Below are positions 8,094 through 16,471 of a stretch of DNA of 40,081 bases, one piece after another. Each line of letters opens with the position of its first letter. The stretch's first letter is position 1. The notes under the pieces were generated by a model. The model was given only the letters and a program-made list of their open reading frames with translations, had not been told where the DNA came from and ran no database searches. The stretch is from Leptospirales bacterium. Its GTDB lineage: Bacteria; Spirochaetota; Leptospiria; Leptospirales; Leptospiraceae. The translations under genes and the position numbers were made by a program. The stretch is taken from the NCBI GenBank assembly GCA_013297885.1, contig JAAFIR010000041.1, forward strand, positions 1 to 40,081, written 5' to 3'.

Positions 8094-8878
8094 TCACAAG
8101 AGAATTTAATTCCCCATTTCCTAAAATACTTATACATACTTATCATAAAAATAAATGTCAATTTTTTACTTTTGTGAGCACCTCTTTTCCAAATATGAAT
8201 TACTGATGCTTTGGAATTGTACATTGTTTTAAAACCTGCTGTTTGAAATTTCCTAGATAGATCAGCATCTTCAAAATACATAAAATATCTTGAATCAAAC
8301 CCACCGACTTTTAATAAATATTCTTTTCTCGTTAGCATAAATGCTCCTGAAATAAATGGAACTTCAAAATTTTCTTCATAATTAAAATCTTTCATTTCAT
8401 AAATATCTAAAACATTTTGGAAATTATTTTGAATTTTTTTTGGAATAAACCTTCTGATAAATAAAGGAAAAATTGCCGGGTGACGTTTGTTTAAATATTG
8501 GATGCTTCCATCTTCATTTAAAACTTTTGGTATTGTAATTCCAACAATTGGATTTTTATCCATAAACTGAATTAACTTTTCTAATGCGTCATCAATAATA
8601 AATAAATCTGGATTAAGTATTAAAAAATATTTTGACTCTTCAGAAATTTCTAATGCTAAATTATTTCCTTTTGCATACCCAAGATTTTCCCCTTTTGTGT
8701 GAATATATTCTATTCTTTCATCTTCAGGAAAATTATACTTAGATGTTCCAGTGTTAATAATATAAATTTTTACTTTTAGTTTAGTATTTAAAAAAGATAA
8801 TATTGCTTTATTTAAAATATTTTCTTCTGTATCATAAACTACAATCGATGCAATACAATCATAAGTTCTTGTTTTCAT
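8090..8878 (-). CDS. Family 2 glycosyltransferase, rhamnosyltransferase-like
   Basis: 262 aa GT-A glycosyltransferase of the WbbL/rhamnosyltransferase-like group. NLGYAKGNN and ILNPDLF carry the nucleotide-sugar and metal-binding residues; VPFISGAFMLTRKEY and VGGFDSRYFMYFEDADLSRK give the acceptor-side and general-base acidic residues. All expected motifs are present. It would transfer a sugar to a surface polysaccharide or lipid-linked acceptor on the cytoplasmic side of the inner membrane. Last gene of the eight-gene chemosensory operon; its start overlaps the pseudo-ALDH gene by four bases. Sugar specificity is inferred only from overall resemblance. Confidence 0.88.
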   Translation of the reverse strand: MKTRTYDCIASIVVYDTEENILNKAILSFLNTKLKVKIYIINTGTSKYNFPEDERIEYIHTKGENLGYAKGNNLALEISEESKYFLILNPDLFIIDDALEKLIQFMDKNPIVGITIPKVLNEDGSIQYLNKRHPAIFPLFIRRFIPKKIQNNFQNVLDIYEMKDFNYEENFEVPFISGAFMLTRKEYLLKVGGFDSRYFMYFEDADLSRKFQTAGFKTMYNSKASVIHIWKRGAHKSKKLTFIFMISMYKYFRKWGIKFSCD

Positions 8879-10332
8879 CTAAATAAAAAATTCATAGCTT
8901 TAGAAATATAACCGTAAATTCTTCTTGAATGTGGGAACCACCAAATTTCATTTTCGATTTTCCAAAATTTTTTTGGATAATAAATCCTTTTTTTTCTAAT
9001 AAACGAAAATTCATCTATTTCTTGATTTTGTGAAGAAAATTTAAAACCGTTTTGAAAGATTTTATTATTAGAATAAGAACTTTCATTAATAAAAATACTT
9101 GAATACTCTAAATCTTTTGCAAGTTTAAAAACTTGTTTTATATTTTTTGTCCAAAAAGAAATTTCAGAACCAAATTGTGAATTATTTAATTCTCTAACTA
9201 AATCCTGTTCAGATGAATATTCAAATATTGTCAATATAGGTAAGGTAGAATTTGTTTTGAGAAAATTCATATTCTTATTTGCTGAAATCAAAATACATGG
9301 TGAAATAAAATTTGATTTTGAAATTTCACCACCTTTAATAAAATAACCTTTTTTACTTTTTATATCTTGAATAGTTTCTTGAAATTCTTTTATCATTTCC
9401 CTTGAATTAAGAAAACTTAAATGTTTTTCTTTTTGAAATTCTGTTTCAAAACTTTGTTCATATTCTAATTTTAATCCATGAATCAATTCAGATAAAATTG
9501 ATTTTTCTACGTAAACTAATCTAGTATTAAATTTTGTTTGTCCAGATTGAAAAAAAGCAGAATGTAAAATTGCTTTACACGTTCTTTGCAGATTGGATGA
9601 TTTTGTAATGATATGAATATTTCTAGTCTCCAAATCTAACTGTAACGAAAGAAATTTTTCACTACAAATTTTTACAATTTCAGATGCTACTTTATTATTT
9701 CCTGCATAATAAATTTTAGAAATTAATTCTGCTTTTAAAATTTCTTTTGTGGTGCTAAAGTCTCCTGTTAATACTTGAAAAATTCCTGCTTGAATTCCTG
9801 CTTTATGAAAAAAATCTAAAATTTTTAATAAGGCAATTGAATTTGACTCATTTGGCTTTACAATAACTGTATTTCCAGAAATTAGTGCTAAAAAACTGGG
9901 TTTTAAAATTGTAAAAATAGAATCTTTAGAATCGGATATAATTCCAACAACTCCGATTGGTTCAAATAAGATTTTATATTTTGAATTTAAAAAAGTTTCT
10001 AATTTTGGAGAAAATTTTTTTTTTGCAAATTTAATAATTAAGTTTAAATTTTGAATAGTTAAAAAAACTTCATGTAGGACATCAATTCTAGTTTTCGAAC
10101 TTTCTTCAATAACACGATCAATTAATTCTTCTTTATTTTTTAATAAAAAATTTTTAAATTTTTTTAGTTCATTAATTCTGATTTTTAAATTGATTTCTTT
10201 CCAAATTTTAAAAGAATCATAACTTAAATTTATTTTTTCTTCTATTTGTTTTTTTTGTAAAATAGGAAGCTTTGATATTATTTTATTTGTTTTAGGACAA
10301 ACAACATTAAAAAACTTTTCTTTGGGTTTCAT
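8875..10332 (-). CDS. Aldehyde dehydrogenase-fold protein lacking the catalytic Cys and Glu
   Basis: 485 aa, normal ALDH length, with recognisable family blocks: FEPIGVVGIISD, LKPSFLALISGNTVIVKPNE and a C-terminal region matching the usual FGG-x-K-x-SG stretch in degenerate form. The active site is lost. In SAFFQSGQTKFNTRLVYV the catalytic Cys of the GQ-x-C motif is Lys267, and the general-base Glu of LELGG is Asp233; the 34-residue spacing between them is exactly conserved. The Asn of the PWN motif is also missing (ISDSKDS). It therefore cannot form the thiohemiacetal and is probably a pseudoenzyme with a binding or scaffold role (inference). Overlaps its neighbours by 1 and 4 bases within the operon. 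Confidence 0.85.
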   Translation of the reverse strand: MKPKEKFFNVVCPKTNKIISKLPILQKKQIEEKINLSYDSFKIWKEINLKIRINELKKFKNFLLKNKEELIDRVIEESSKTRIDVLHEVFLTIQNLNLIIKFAKKKFSPKLETFLNSKYKILFEPIGVVGIISDSKDSIFTILKPSFLALISGNTVIVKPNESNSIALLKILDFFHKAGIQAGIFQVLTGDFSTTKEILKAELISKIYYAGNNKVASEIVKICSEKFLSLQLDLETRNIHIITKSSNLQRTCKAILHSAFFQSGQTKFNTRLVYVEKSILSELIHGLKLEYEQSFETEFQKEKHLSFLNSREMIKEFQETIQDIKSKKGYFIKGGEISKSNFISPCILISANKNMNFLKTNSTLPILTIFEYSSEQDLVRELNNSQFGSEISFWTKNIKQVFKLAKDLEYSSIFINESSYSNNKIFQNGFKFSSQNQEIDEFSFIRKKRIYYPKKFWKIENEIWWFPHSRRIYGYISKAMNFLFR

Positions 10333-12305
10333 TATTTTTTTTCAAGAATAATTTTATCTTTTGTTTGAAAATCTCTACTCCAGTTTTTTCCAACAGGAAT
10401 CCCTTCAGAAATAAATTCATCCGTTTTAATGATTTTAATTTTTCCTATTTCATTTAAATTTCTTATAACAGAAAATGAATCATCTTTTTTAATTCCGTGT
10501 CTAGAGCCTAGATTTACAATTAGAGTTTCTGGTTTAATTTTTAAAATTTTACCCTCAGTCGGAAGAACAGAAATAAACTTTTTTGCTATTCTGGTGCTTA
10601 TGTCAGCAAGAGCAGATCTATTTTCAGCATTAGTGTTTACTTCAGCAACATACTTCCCTGTCGTTCTATCGTATAATTTATATTTTACTGAAATTTTATT
10701 ATTTTCTTCTTTAAAACTTCCTAGTCCAACATAACGTATAAAATTATCTGATTTGCGAAATTGATTTATATTTTCTAAAACATCATTTGAATAATAAACT
10801 GCATTTGTATACGCTTCATTACCTTTTTTTTCTATAATTAAGTTTCTAATTTTTTCTTCTTCTTTTCCAATAATTATTTTTACCATTGGTGAAAGAGTTA
10901 ATGCAAATTTAATTGCTGAAGCAATTTGAAGACTTGAATCAGGATAAGAATTTACAGTTTGTTCTGGACTTGGATCAAAAATAAAAATTTCAGTTCCTGT
11001 AAAAATACTTTCATTTTTATTTCCTTTTTCATCAGCAATATTTTCTTGATAGATTAAAGATTGTTTGTATCGTTGAAAAACATTTTCTAAACGATTATGA
11101 ATTTTCATATCATCAACATCATTATCTCTAGCTCGAATTAAAATTTTTAATAAATATAAAAGATATTGATTATTATAATAATATTCACTTAAATATTGAA
11201 TAACTTGTTGATTATTAGGGGCTAATTTTTCAGCTCTCATTAAATGAAAATATGCCAAATCATTTAAATAATTTTGTTTATTAACTCTATATTGCTCTAA
11301 ACGATATTCAACTAATTTAGTTCTTAACTCATGATTTTCTGTTTGATTAGAATAAGAATAGTTTTCAGCAGAAAATCTTCCAATTTCATTAAGCTCTTCT
11401 AATTCCAATAGCTTTAAATAATTTTCAGACGATTTTTCAGTTTCAGATTTATGAAATTTGATATAACCAGCAATATATTGTAAAAACGGATCATTTGGAT
11501 ATAAGTCTAATAATTCATTTGTATATTTTTCAGCATCATCATACTTTATTTTATCATATTTTGCTAGCCAGATTTGATTTTTAATCATTAATCTTTTTGC
11601 TTCAACATTATCACCTTCTAAAGCTAATGCTGTTTTTAAAACTGATTCTGTTTCTTTCATTAATTTTTTTTGGTTATCTGAAAGTTGAAGTTTTTCAAAA
11701 TTTAATTCTGCTTTTTCAATAAAAGTTTCTGCATGTTCTGGATATTTTCCAATAATATCATTTAAAATTGATTCGGCTTTTTCAAATCGCTTATTAGCGA
11801 TATAAACTCTAGCAAGTAATAGTCTAAATTCTAAAGTTTCAGGAACTCTTTTTCTAGCTTCTTCAAGCCTTATTAATGCTAAATCTTTTTTGCCAGATTT
11901 TAATAATACGGAAGCTCTTGTTATTAATAAAATTTGATTGTATGGATCGTCTTTCAGACCTGTTTCAAGTAAGTCTAAACTTTCAGAATATTTTCCATAA
12001 TCAGCATAAATTTCTGATAATCCTGAAATAGCTTCTTTGTTTTTTGAATCAATTTCTAATGCTTTTTTGTATCCTGATTCAGCATCTGTTCTAGAACCAA
12101 GATGATAAGATGTTTTTGCAAAACCTAAATTAGCTCTTATTGAGCCAGAGTTTTTAGTTACAGCTGTTTTATAATTCGCTAATGCTTCTCTGTAATTTTT
12201 GTTAGCAAAATTTTTATCACCAAGTGTAAGATATTCACTAGTTTCTTTTTCAACAGAATAAAGACTAATTAAAAATAAGAATAATATGAAAGAATATTTT
12301 TTCAT
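10332..12305 (-). CDS. Secreted TPR protein with FlgT-like C-terminus
   Basis: 657 aa. A signal peptide (about 1-17) leads into many tetratricopeptide repeats from about residue 22 to 400, for example LTLGDKNFANKNYREALANY and LYDYGKYSESLDLL-type units. Residues about 440-570 look like the TolB/LpoB-like alpha-beta domain often found after TPRs (IRYVGLGSFKEENNKISVKY). The last ~75 residues (GKILKIKPETLIVNLGSRHG, then KKDDSFSVIR) match the small beta domain seen at the C-terminus of FlgT. Likely a periplasmic scaffold. Sits between the NHL-VWA and pseudo-ALDH genes with one-base overlaps, so co-expressed. Not claimed to be flagellar. Confidence 0.8.
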   Translation of the reverse strand: MKKYSFILFLFLISLYSVEKETSEYLTLGDKNFANKNYREALANYKTAVTKNSGSIRANLGFAKTSYHLGSRTDAESGYKKALEIDSKNKEAISGLSEIYADYGKYSESLDLLETGLKDDPYNQILLITRASVLLKSGKKDLALIRLEEARKRVPETLEFRLLLARVYIANKRFEKAESILNDIIGKYPEHAETFIEKAELNFEKLQLSDNQKKLMKETESVLKTALALEGDNVEAKRLMIKNQIWLAKYDKIKYDDAEKYTNELLDLYPNDPFLQYIAGYIKFHKSETEKSSENYLKLLELEELNEIGRFSAENYSYSNQTENHELRTKLVEYRLEQYRVNKQNYLNDLAYFHLMRAEKLAPNNQQVIQYLSEYYYNNQYLLYLLKILIRARDNDVDDMKIHNRLENVFQRYKQSLIYQENIADEKGNKNESIFTGTEIFIFDPSPEQTVNSYPDSSLQIASAIKFALTLSPMVKIIIGKEEEKIRNLIIEKKGNEAYTNAVYYSNDVLENINQFRKSDNFIRYVGLGSFKEENNKISVKYKLYDRTTGKYVAEVNTNAENRSALADISTRIAKKFISVLPTEGKILKIKPETLIVNLGSRHGIKKDDSFSVIRNLNEIGKIKIIKTDEFISEGIPVGKNWSRDFQTKDKIILEKK

Positions 12306-14356
12306 TATTGTTTCTCCGGAACAAAAAAACCAGACTGAGTCCGACCAATTACATCTCTGTAAAAACTAGTGACTTCTAAATCGATGTATCTCCCTGTCAA
12401 ATCTGGATTTAATTTGCTCTTATAAGTGATTATATATCTTTTATCTTTTTTATCATGAATCAAATTGTATAATTTTGTTTCGTCTTGGCTTCCAGGAATT
12501 TTGATAAATTTTCCACCAGTTCTTTTTGCCATATCTTTATAGATACTTGCCATTTCTCCTTCATCTGTCAGGGATAAAATATGAATAGGAATTGAATGAG
12601 CATTTGCATATTGAAGATTTCTTTGAATTGAATATTGGTTAAAAGCGTTTTGTAAATTTTCACCTGATACAATTAATACAACAGCCTTTGGTCCAATTTC
12701 AGGAATGACATCACCAATTCCTTGGAACAAAGATTTTCCTAAATTGATAAAACTTTCCGGGTTAGAAGATTTTCTAATTTTTGCAAAAATATCTAGTGGA
12801 GAATATCCAAAATTATAAACCTTCTCAGCATCTTTACCTGCACGAATCACTTCTACTTTATCTTTAACAGTTAGTGAAGAGAAAAAACTACTTAACACTG
12901 AATCTATGTTTTTATTAAAATCTGCCATTATTTTGGAATTTTCATAAATCATTGAAACAGAAATATTTTCATTAAAAGGTTTCATTTTAGTTGAACCAAC
13001 TAACGGATATACATTTTCATTTTCAATAACCCTGAACGCTGCACGATTTATTCCGGTTAAATCTTGTTTGCTGCGATTTCGAACTCTTACAAATAAAGAT
13101 ACTTCAGGAAAACGATTGAGCTCAACTCTTTCAATTAAAACATTTAAGTTTGAGTTTAAAGTATTTTTTGGGGCAAAAATATCTACACGATGTCTATCAT
13201 GATCTACAGAATACAAACTACCTGTGTCATCATAACTTGAATTAAATGATCGCAGTAACTTTACAAATTTACCTGTTTCATCTCTAAAGTTTGCTACTTT
13301 TGTCCATTTGTCTGAATCAGGATTATAAATAAGTAGTCCAGATTCTTCGTCAGCAACATACATTCTTTTTTTATAAAATTTTATACTTCTGGGGATTTTA
13401 ATGCTTGGATGGGTAATTTCACGAACAAAATTTCCTTCTTCATCAAATACAACAAGTCGTTTATTTCCTTTGTCAGCTACATAAAGTTGATTATTTTGGA
13501 AACATATTCCAGAAGGCATTTTTAACTTTCCAGATCCTTCTAGACCAAATTCAGAAATAAATTTTCCATCTATGTTTAATTTTTGAATTCGATTGTTTCC
13601 AGAATCAGCTACAAATAAAAGATTCTCATTTGAAAAAGCAATTCCAGTTGGACCGAAAAACTTTCCACCTTCTCTACCCTTACCAGCAAATCTGTTTTGG
13701 AAATAACCATTTGTGTTCATAACGTAAATTCTATCAGATTTAAAATCTGAAATATAAATTAAATCATCATGATAAGTAAAAAATAATGGACCTTCAAAAC
13801 TTCGTCCAAGACTACCTTTAAAATTTCCAACAGGAAAACCATTTGTATCCATTTTAATTATATTTGCAGTTTCGAATGCTAAAATAAAAATATTTCCTTC
13901 ATTATCAAATAATACATCAGTTGGATTTCTGAAACGGAAACCACGGTTTACATCACCAGAAAGATGTTTGTAAAAAGTTAAAGAATCATTTTTTCCAACT
14001 CCAGCAATATAAAGCCTTAAAATTTCTGAACGATTTTTCCATATTTGATTAATCTTTCCAGATGCTTCTATAATTTCTAATTCATTTAAACTTTCTTGCC
14101 ATTCACCATTTAAAAAATAAGCATCTGATAAATATTTTCTTGCAAGTTTAAAATCATCCATAATGGCAAGACTTTGGGTGAAACTATCTTTTGCAGCTGT
14201 GTATTGATAGTTATGAAGATAATTCAAACCTTGTTTAAAATAATTACGGGCTTGTTCTTTACCTAATTTAAACTCAGGAAGTTCTTCCGTTCCAAAAACT
14301 AGAATCGGAAGAAAAAATAATAAGGAGAGTGTTGTAAATATTTTCATTGGTTTCAC
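12305..14356 (-). CDS. Secreted TPR-NHL propeller-VWA-like protein
   Basis: 683 aa. A signal peptide (about 1-22, ending VFG) is followed by a short TPR pair (30-100), a six-bladed NHL-type propeller at about 115-385 (repeated PTGIAFSNENLLFVADSGNN-type blades), and a C-terminal von Willebrand A-like domain at about 400-683. In the VWA part the metal-site motif D-x-S-x-S reads ENSKIM, so Asp and the second Ser are altered and metal binding is doubtful. VVLIVSGENLQN and IPIHILSL mark its central strands. The mix of protein-binding domains suggests an envelope scaffold or adhesion factor (inference). It begins 9 bases after the MCP gene and overlaps the TPR gene by one base. Confidence 0.8.
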   Translation of the reverse strand: MKPMKIFTTLSLLFFLPILVFGTEELPEFKLGKEQARNYFKQGLNYLHNYQYTAAKDSFTQSLAIMDDFKLARKYLSDAYFLNGEWQESLNELEIIEASGKINQIWKNRSEILRLYIAGVGKNDSLTFYKHLSGDVNRGFRFRNPTDVLFDNEGNIFILAFETANIIKMDTNGFPVGNFKGSLGRSFEGPLFFTYHDDLIYISDFKSDRIYVMNTNGYFQNRFAGKGREGGKFFGPTGIAFSNENLLFVADSGNNRIQKLNIDGKFISEFGLEGSGKLKMPSGICFQNNQLYVADKGNKRLVVFDEEGNFVREITHPSIKIPRSIKFYKKRMYVADEESGLLIYNPDSDKWTKVANFRDETGKFVKLLRSFNSSYDDTGSLYSVDHDRHRVDIFAPKNTLNSNLNVLIERVELNRFPEVSLFVRVRNRSKQDLTGINRAAFRVIENENVYPLVGSTKMKPFNENISVSMIYENSKIMADFNKNIDSVLSSFFSSLTVKDKVEVIRAGKDAEKVYNFGYSPLDIFAKIRKSSNPESFINLGKSLFQGIGDVIPEIGPKAVVLIVSGENLQNAFNQYSIQRNLQYANAHSIPIHILSLTDEGEMASIYKDMAKRTGGKFIKIPGSQDETKLYNLIHDKKDKRYIITYKSKLNPDLTGRYIDLEVTSFYRDVIGRTQSGFFVPEKQ

Positions 14357-14365
14357 GATAATCTA

Positions 14366-15241
14366 TTATTTATTATCGAGTAAACCCTTTAAATCATTAG
14401 TCAACTTTGACAGTGCGTGAGCATATCTGAGGGATAAATCGGAGCCTTCAGTAGTGAGTTTTGACAATTTATAGACATTTAATATGTTATCATTCACTGA
14501 ATTGGTAGATTTTAATAGATTTGAAGAGTTTTTTGTAACTTCTGACAAATGCTCAGCTTGTTCTTCAATTGAATTTTCAATAACATCTTGAGAATTTTTT
14601 ATGTTCAAAATTTCTTTGCTAACATCATTTAAAGACTCAATTGCTTTTTTTGAATCTGTGTAAAAGTTATCAATTTTTGATTTGATATCGTCAGCAATTT
14701 TTGAAGTTTCTTTTGCAAGTTCCTTGATTTCATTTGCAACTACAGCAAAACCTCTACCTGCTTCACCAGCTCTAGCTGCTTCAATCGATGCATTTAGTGC
14801 AAATAAATTAATTTGTTGAGCTAACCCTATGATGATTTTATCAATTTTGTCTAAATCTTTGCTACTCTCCAAAAGACTACTAAAAACTTGGTTTGTAGAA
14901 TCAACTGCTTTTAAAGCTTGTACTGACGACTTAGAAGAAGTTTGAGCATTGGATGCAATTTTTTTAACACCTGTTTTAATTTTCTCAATAGAATTCCCAA
15001 CAGACATAACTGTTTGGCTTAGTTGCTTTCCAGCATTGGAAGCTTGATTTGTTTGTTTTTCAAGTTTGCTAGAATTTTTATTTAAATTTTCCGACATCTC
15101 CGAAAAGTCATGGATAGTTTGATTCATCGAAAATAAAATTTTATTAGAGTCATTATCTGAAGCTTCCACTTCATTAGTCGCCTCTTTAATTGATTTAATG
15201 GTTTCAAACGGATTGCTACCGACAGTCCTTCTAAGATTCAT
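14366..15241 (-). CDS. Soluble methyl-accepting chemotaxis protein
   Basis: 291 aa, almost entirely the antiparallel coiled coil of an MCP signalling domain. The hairpin tip that binds CheA and CheW is intact: [20 protein letters not shown] followed by [12 protein letters not shown]. There is no membrane segment, HAMP or ligand domain, so it is cytosolic and any signal must come through a partner. It directly follows the ParA-type gene with no spacer and precedes the NHL-VWA gene. Soluble arrays placed by a ParA-like protein are known in other bacteria, and the gene order here suggests the same (inference). Confidence 0.92.
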   Translation of the reverse strand: MNLRRTVGSNPFETIKSIKEATNEVEASDNDSNKILFSMNQTIHDFSEMSENLNKNSSKLEKQTNQASNAGKQLSQTVMSVGNSIEKIKTGVKKIASNAQTSSKSSVQALKAVDSTNQVFSSLLESSKDLDKIDKIIIGLAQQINLFALNASIEAARAGEAGRGFAVVANEIKELAKETSKIADDIKSKIDNFYTDSKKAIESLNDVSKEILNIKNSQDVIENSIEEQAEHLSEVTKNSSNLLKSTNSVNDNILNVYKLSKLTTEGSDLSLRYAHALSKLTNDLKGLLDNK

Positions 15242-16021
15242 TTATTCCTCCTTAAATTTATTTTCTTGAAATAATACTTCTGCTGTAAATGCTTTATAAT
15301 CTAATGCTGCTTCTGTTCTGTTGTCATATTGAAAAATAGTTTGATGAAAACTAGCACACTCAGACATTTTTACATCTTCACGGATAAATGTTTTGTAAAC
15401 TAAGATACCAAATTTTTCAATCAAGATATCTAGAATTTCCAGACTATGTTTTAAATTTGTATCTACTCTACAAGGTAATATTCCAGAGATTTTTAAATTT
15501 GGGTTTAACTTTGATTGAACAGATTCTAATGTTTCAAGTAAAGATAATACTCCATATAATGCAAGAGTTTGTGCAACAACAGGAATTATGATTTCATTAC
15601 AAGTAGCAAGTGCATTAATCGTTGTGAGACTAAGCCCAGGTGAACAATCAAATAAAATATAATCAAAAGAATCTTTTGGTAATTTAGAAAATTTATTTTT
15701 TAATAAAAAAGGTTTATTAGGATAGGATTTCATTTCATTTGAAAATTTATTTTTAATTGGCGAAAATGGAATTATTTCTAAGTTTTTTACTTTGGTATTT
15801 TGTTTTAATTCAAAAATTAATTCTGGACCAGCTTTTAAATCAAATAATTCTTTGTCTGCAACATATTTATGATAACCCATCCAAATTGAAGATGATGCTT
15901 GAGGGTCTAAATCCACAATTAAAACTTTTTTTCCTCTTTCAGCAAGAGCTGCTCCAAGACTAACAGCTGTGGTAGTTTTTCCACTTCCACCTTTTTGATT
16001 ATTAATTACTATCTTTCTCAT
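15242..16021 (-). CDS. ParA/Soj-family ATPase of chemosensory operon
   Basis: 259 aa. Deviant Walker A motif NQKGGSGKTT with the signature lysine, Walker A' VLIVDLDPQASSS, Walker B DYILFDCSPGLS. These are the marks of ParA/Soj/MinD-like ATPases that position cargo on the nucleoid or membrane. No ParB or parS-like gene is adjacent; the flanks are cheW and a soluble MCP, so it resembles ParC-type ATPases that segregate chemosensory clusters. The next gene starts right at its stop, so translation is coupled. A plasmid-partition role is unlikely in this context. Confidence 0.9.
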   Translation of the reverse strand: MRKIVINNQKGGSGKTTTAVSLGAALAERGKKVLIVDLDPQASSSIWMGYHKYVADKELFDLKAGPELIFELKQNTKVKNLEIIPFSPIKNKFSNEMKSYPNKPFLLKNKFSKLPKDSFDYILFDCSPGLSLTTINALATCNEIIIPVVAQTLALYGVLSLLETLESVQSKLNPNLKISGILPCRVDTNLKHSLEILDILIEKFGILVYKTFIREDVKMSECASFHQTIFQYDNRTEAALDYKAFTAEVLFQENKFKEE

Positions 16022-16033
16022 AACTATCCTAAA

Positions 16034-16471
16034 TTAAGATACCCTATCTGATTTGAATTCTAATATCTTTTCTAAATTTATTATTAGCAAAGACTCTTCA
16101 TCTAAAATATCATACGCTTGTGAAATGAATTGTTTTTCTATTCCTTTCACAACTCTCGGTATTTCCATTCTTACAAAATTACGGTTTACTTCTTCAATTT
16201 CTAAAAAATCGTCCACGAGTAAACTAATTAATCCACTTCGACTTCTTAAAATCAAATGATTAAAACTTATTCGATTTCCATTTGGAATATCAAAAATTTT
16301 TCTTAAATCTATTACTGAAACTATATGTCCACGATGATGAATGATTCCTTCAATAAAGCGATTTGCCAGTGGAACTCTAGTAATTAATAAGTCTTTACAT
16401 AGTGTAAATACTTTTTGTATTTCAATTCCTAGTAATTGTCCATTTATTCTAAATGTAAAATATCTTTTCAT
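16034..16471 (-). CDS. cheW: CheW-like coupling protein
   Basis: 145 aa, a lone CheW domain that bridges MCPs to CheA. Typical elements are an N-terminal YFTFRINGQLLGIEIQKV strand pair, the RVPLANRFIEGIIHHRGHIV segment with the conserved R-G-x-I/V motif, VIDLRKIF, and a second subdomain ending in LLIINLEKIL. Starts four bases inside the end of the cheA gene (ATGA overlap) and ends 12 bases before the ParA-type gene. Part of a separate, non-canonical chemosensory system, since no methylation enzymes or response regulator are nearby. Confidence 0.92.
   Translation of the reverse strand: MKRYFTFRINGQLLGIEIQKVFTLCKDLLITRVPLANRFIEGIIHHRGHIVSVIDLRKIFDIPNGNRISFNHLILRSRSGLISLLVDDFLEIEEVNRNFVRMEIPRVVKGIEKQFISQAYDILDEESLLIINLEKILEFKSDRVS

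Noticed and set aside
10332-12305. Flagellar FlgT as the identity of the TPR protein
   Set aside because: Only the last ~75 residues look FlgT-like; the rest is TPR and the operon is not flagellar.
15242-16021. Plasmid or chromosome partition locus (ParA)
   Set aside because: No ParB gene or parS-like repeats nearby; flanked by cheW and an MCP, so a chemosensory-array ATPase fits better.
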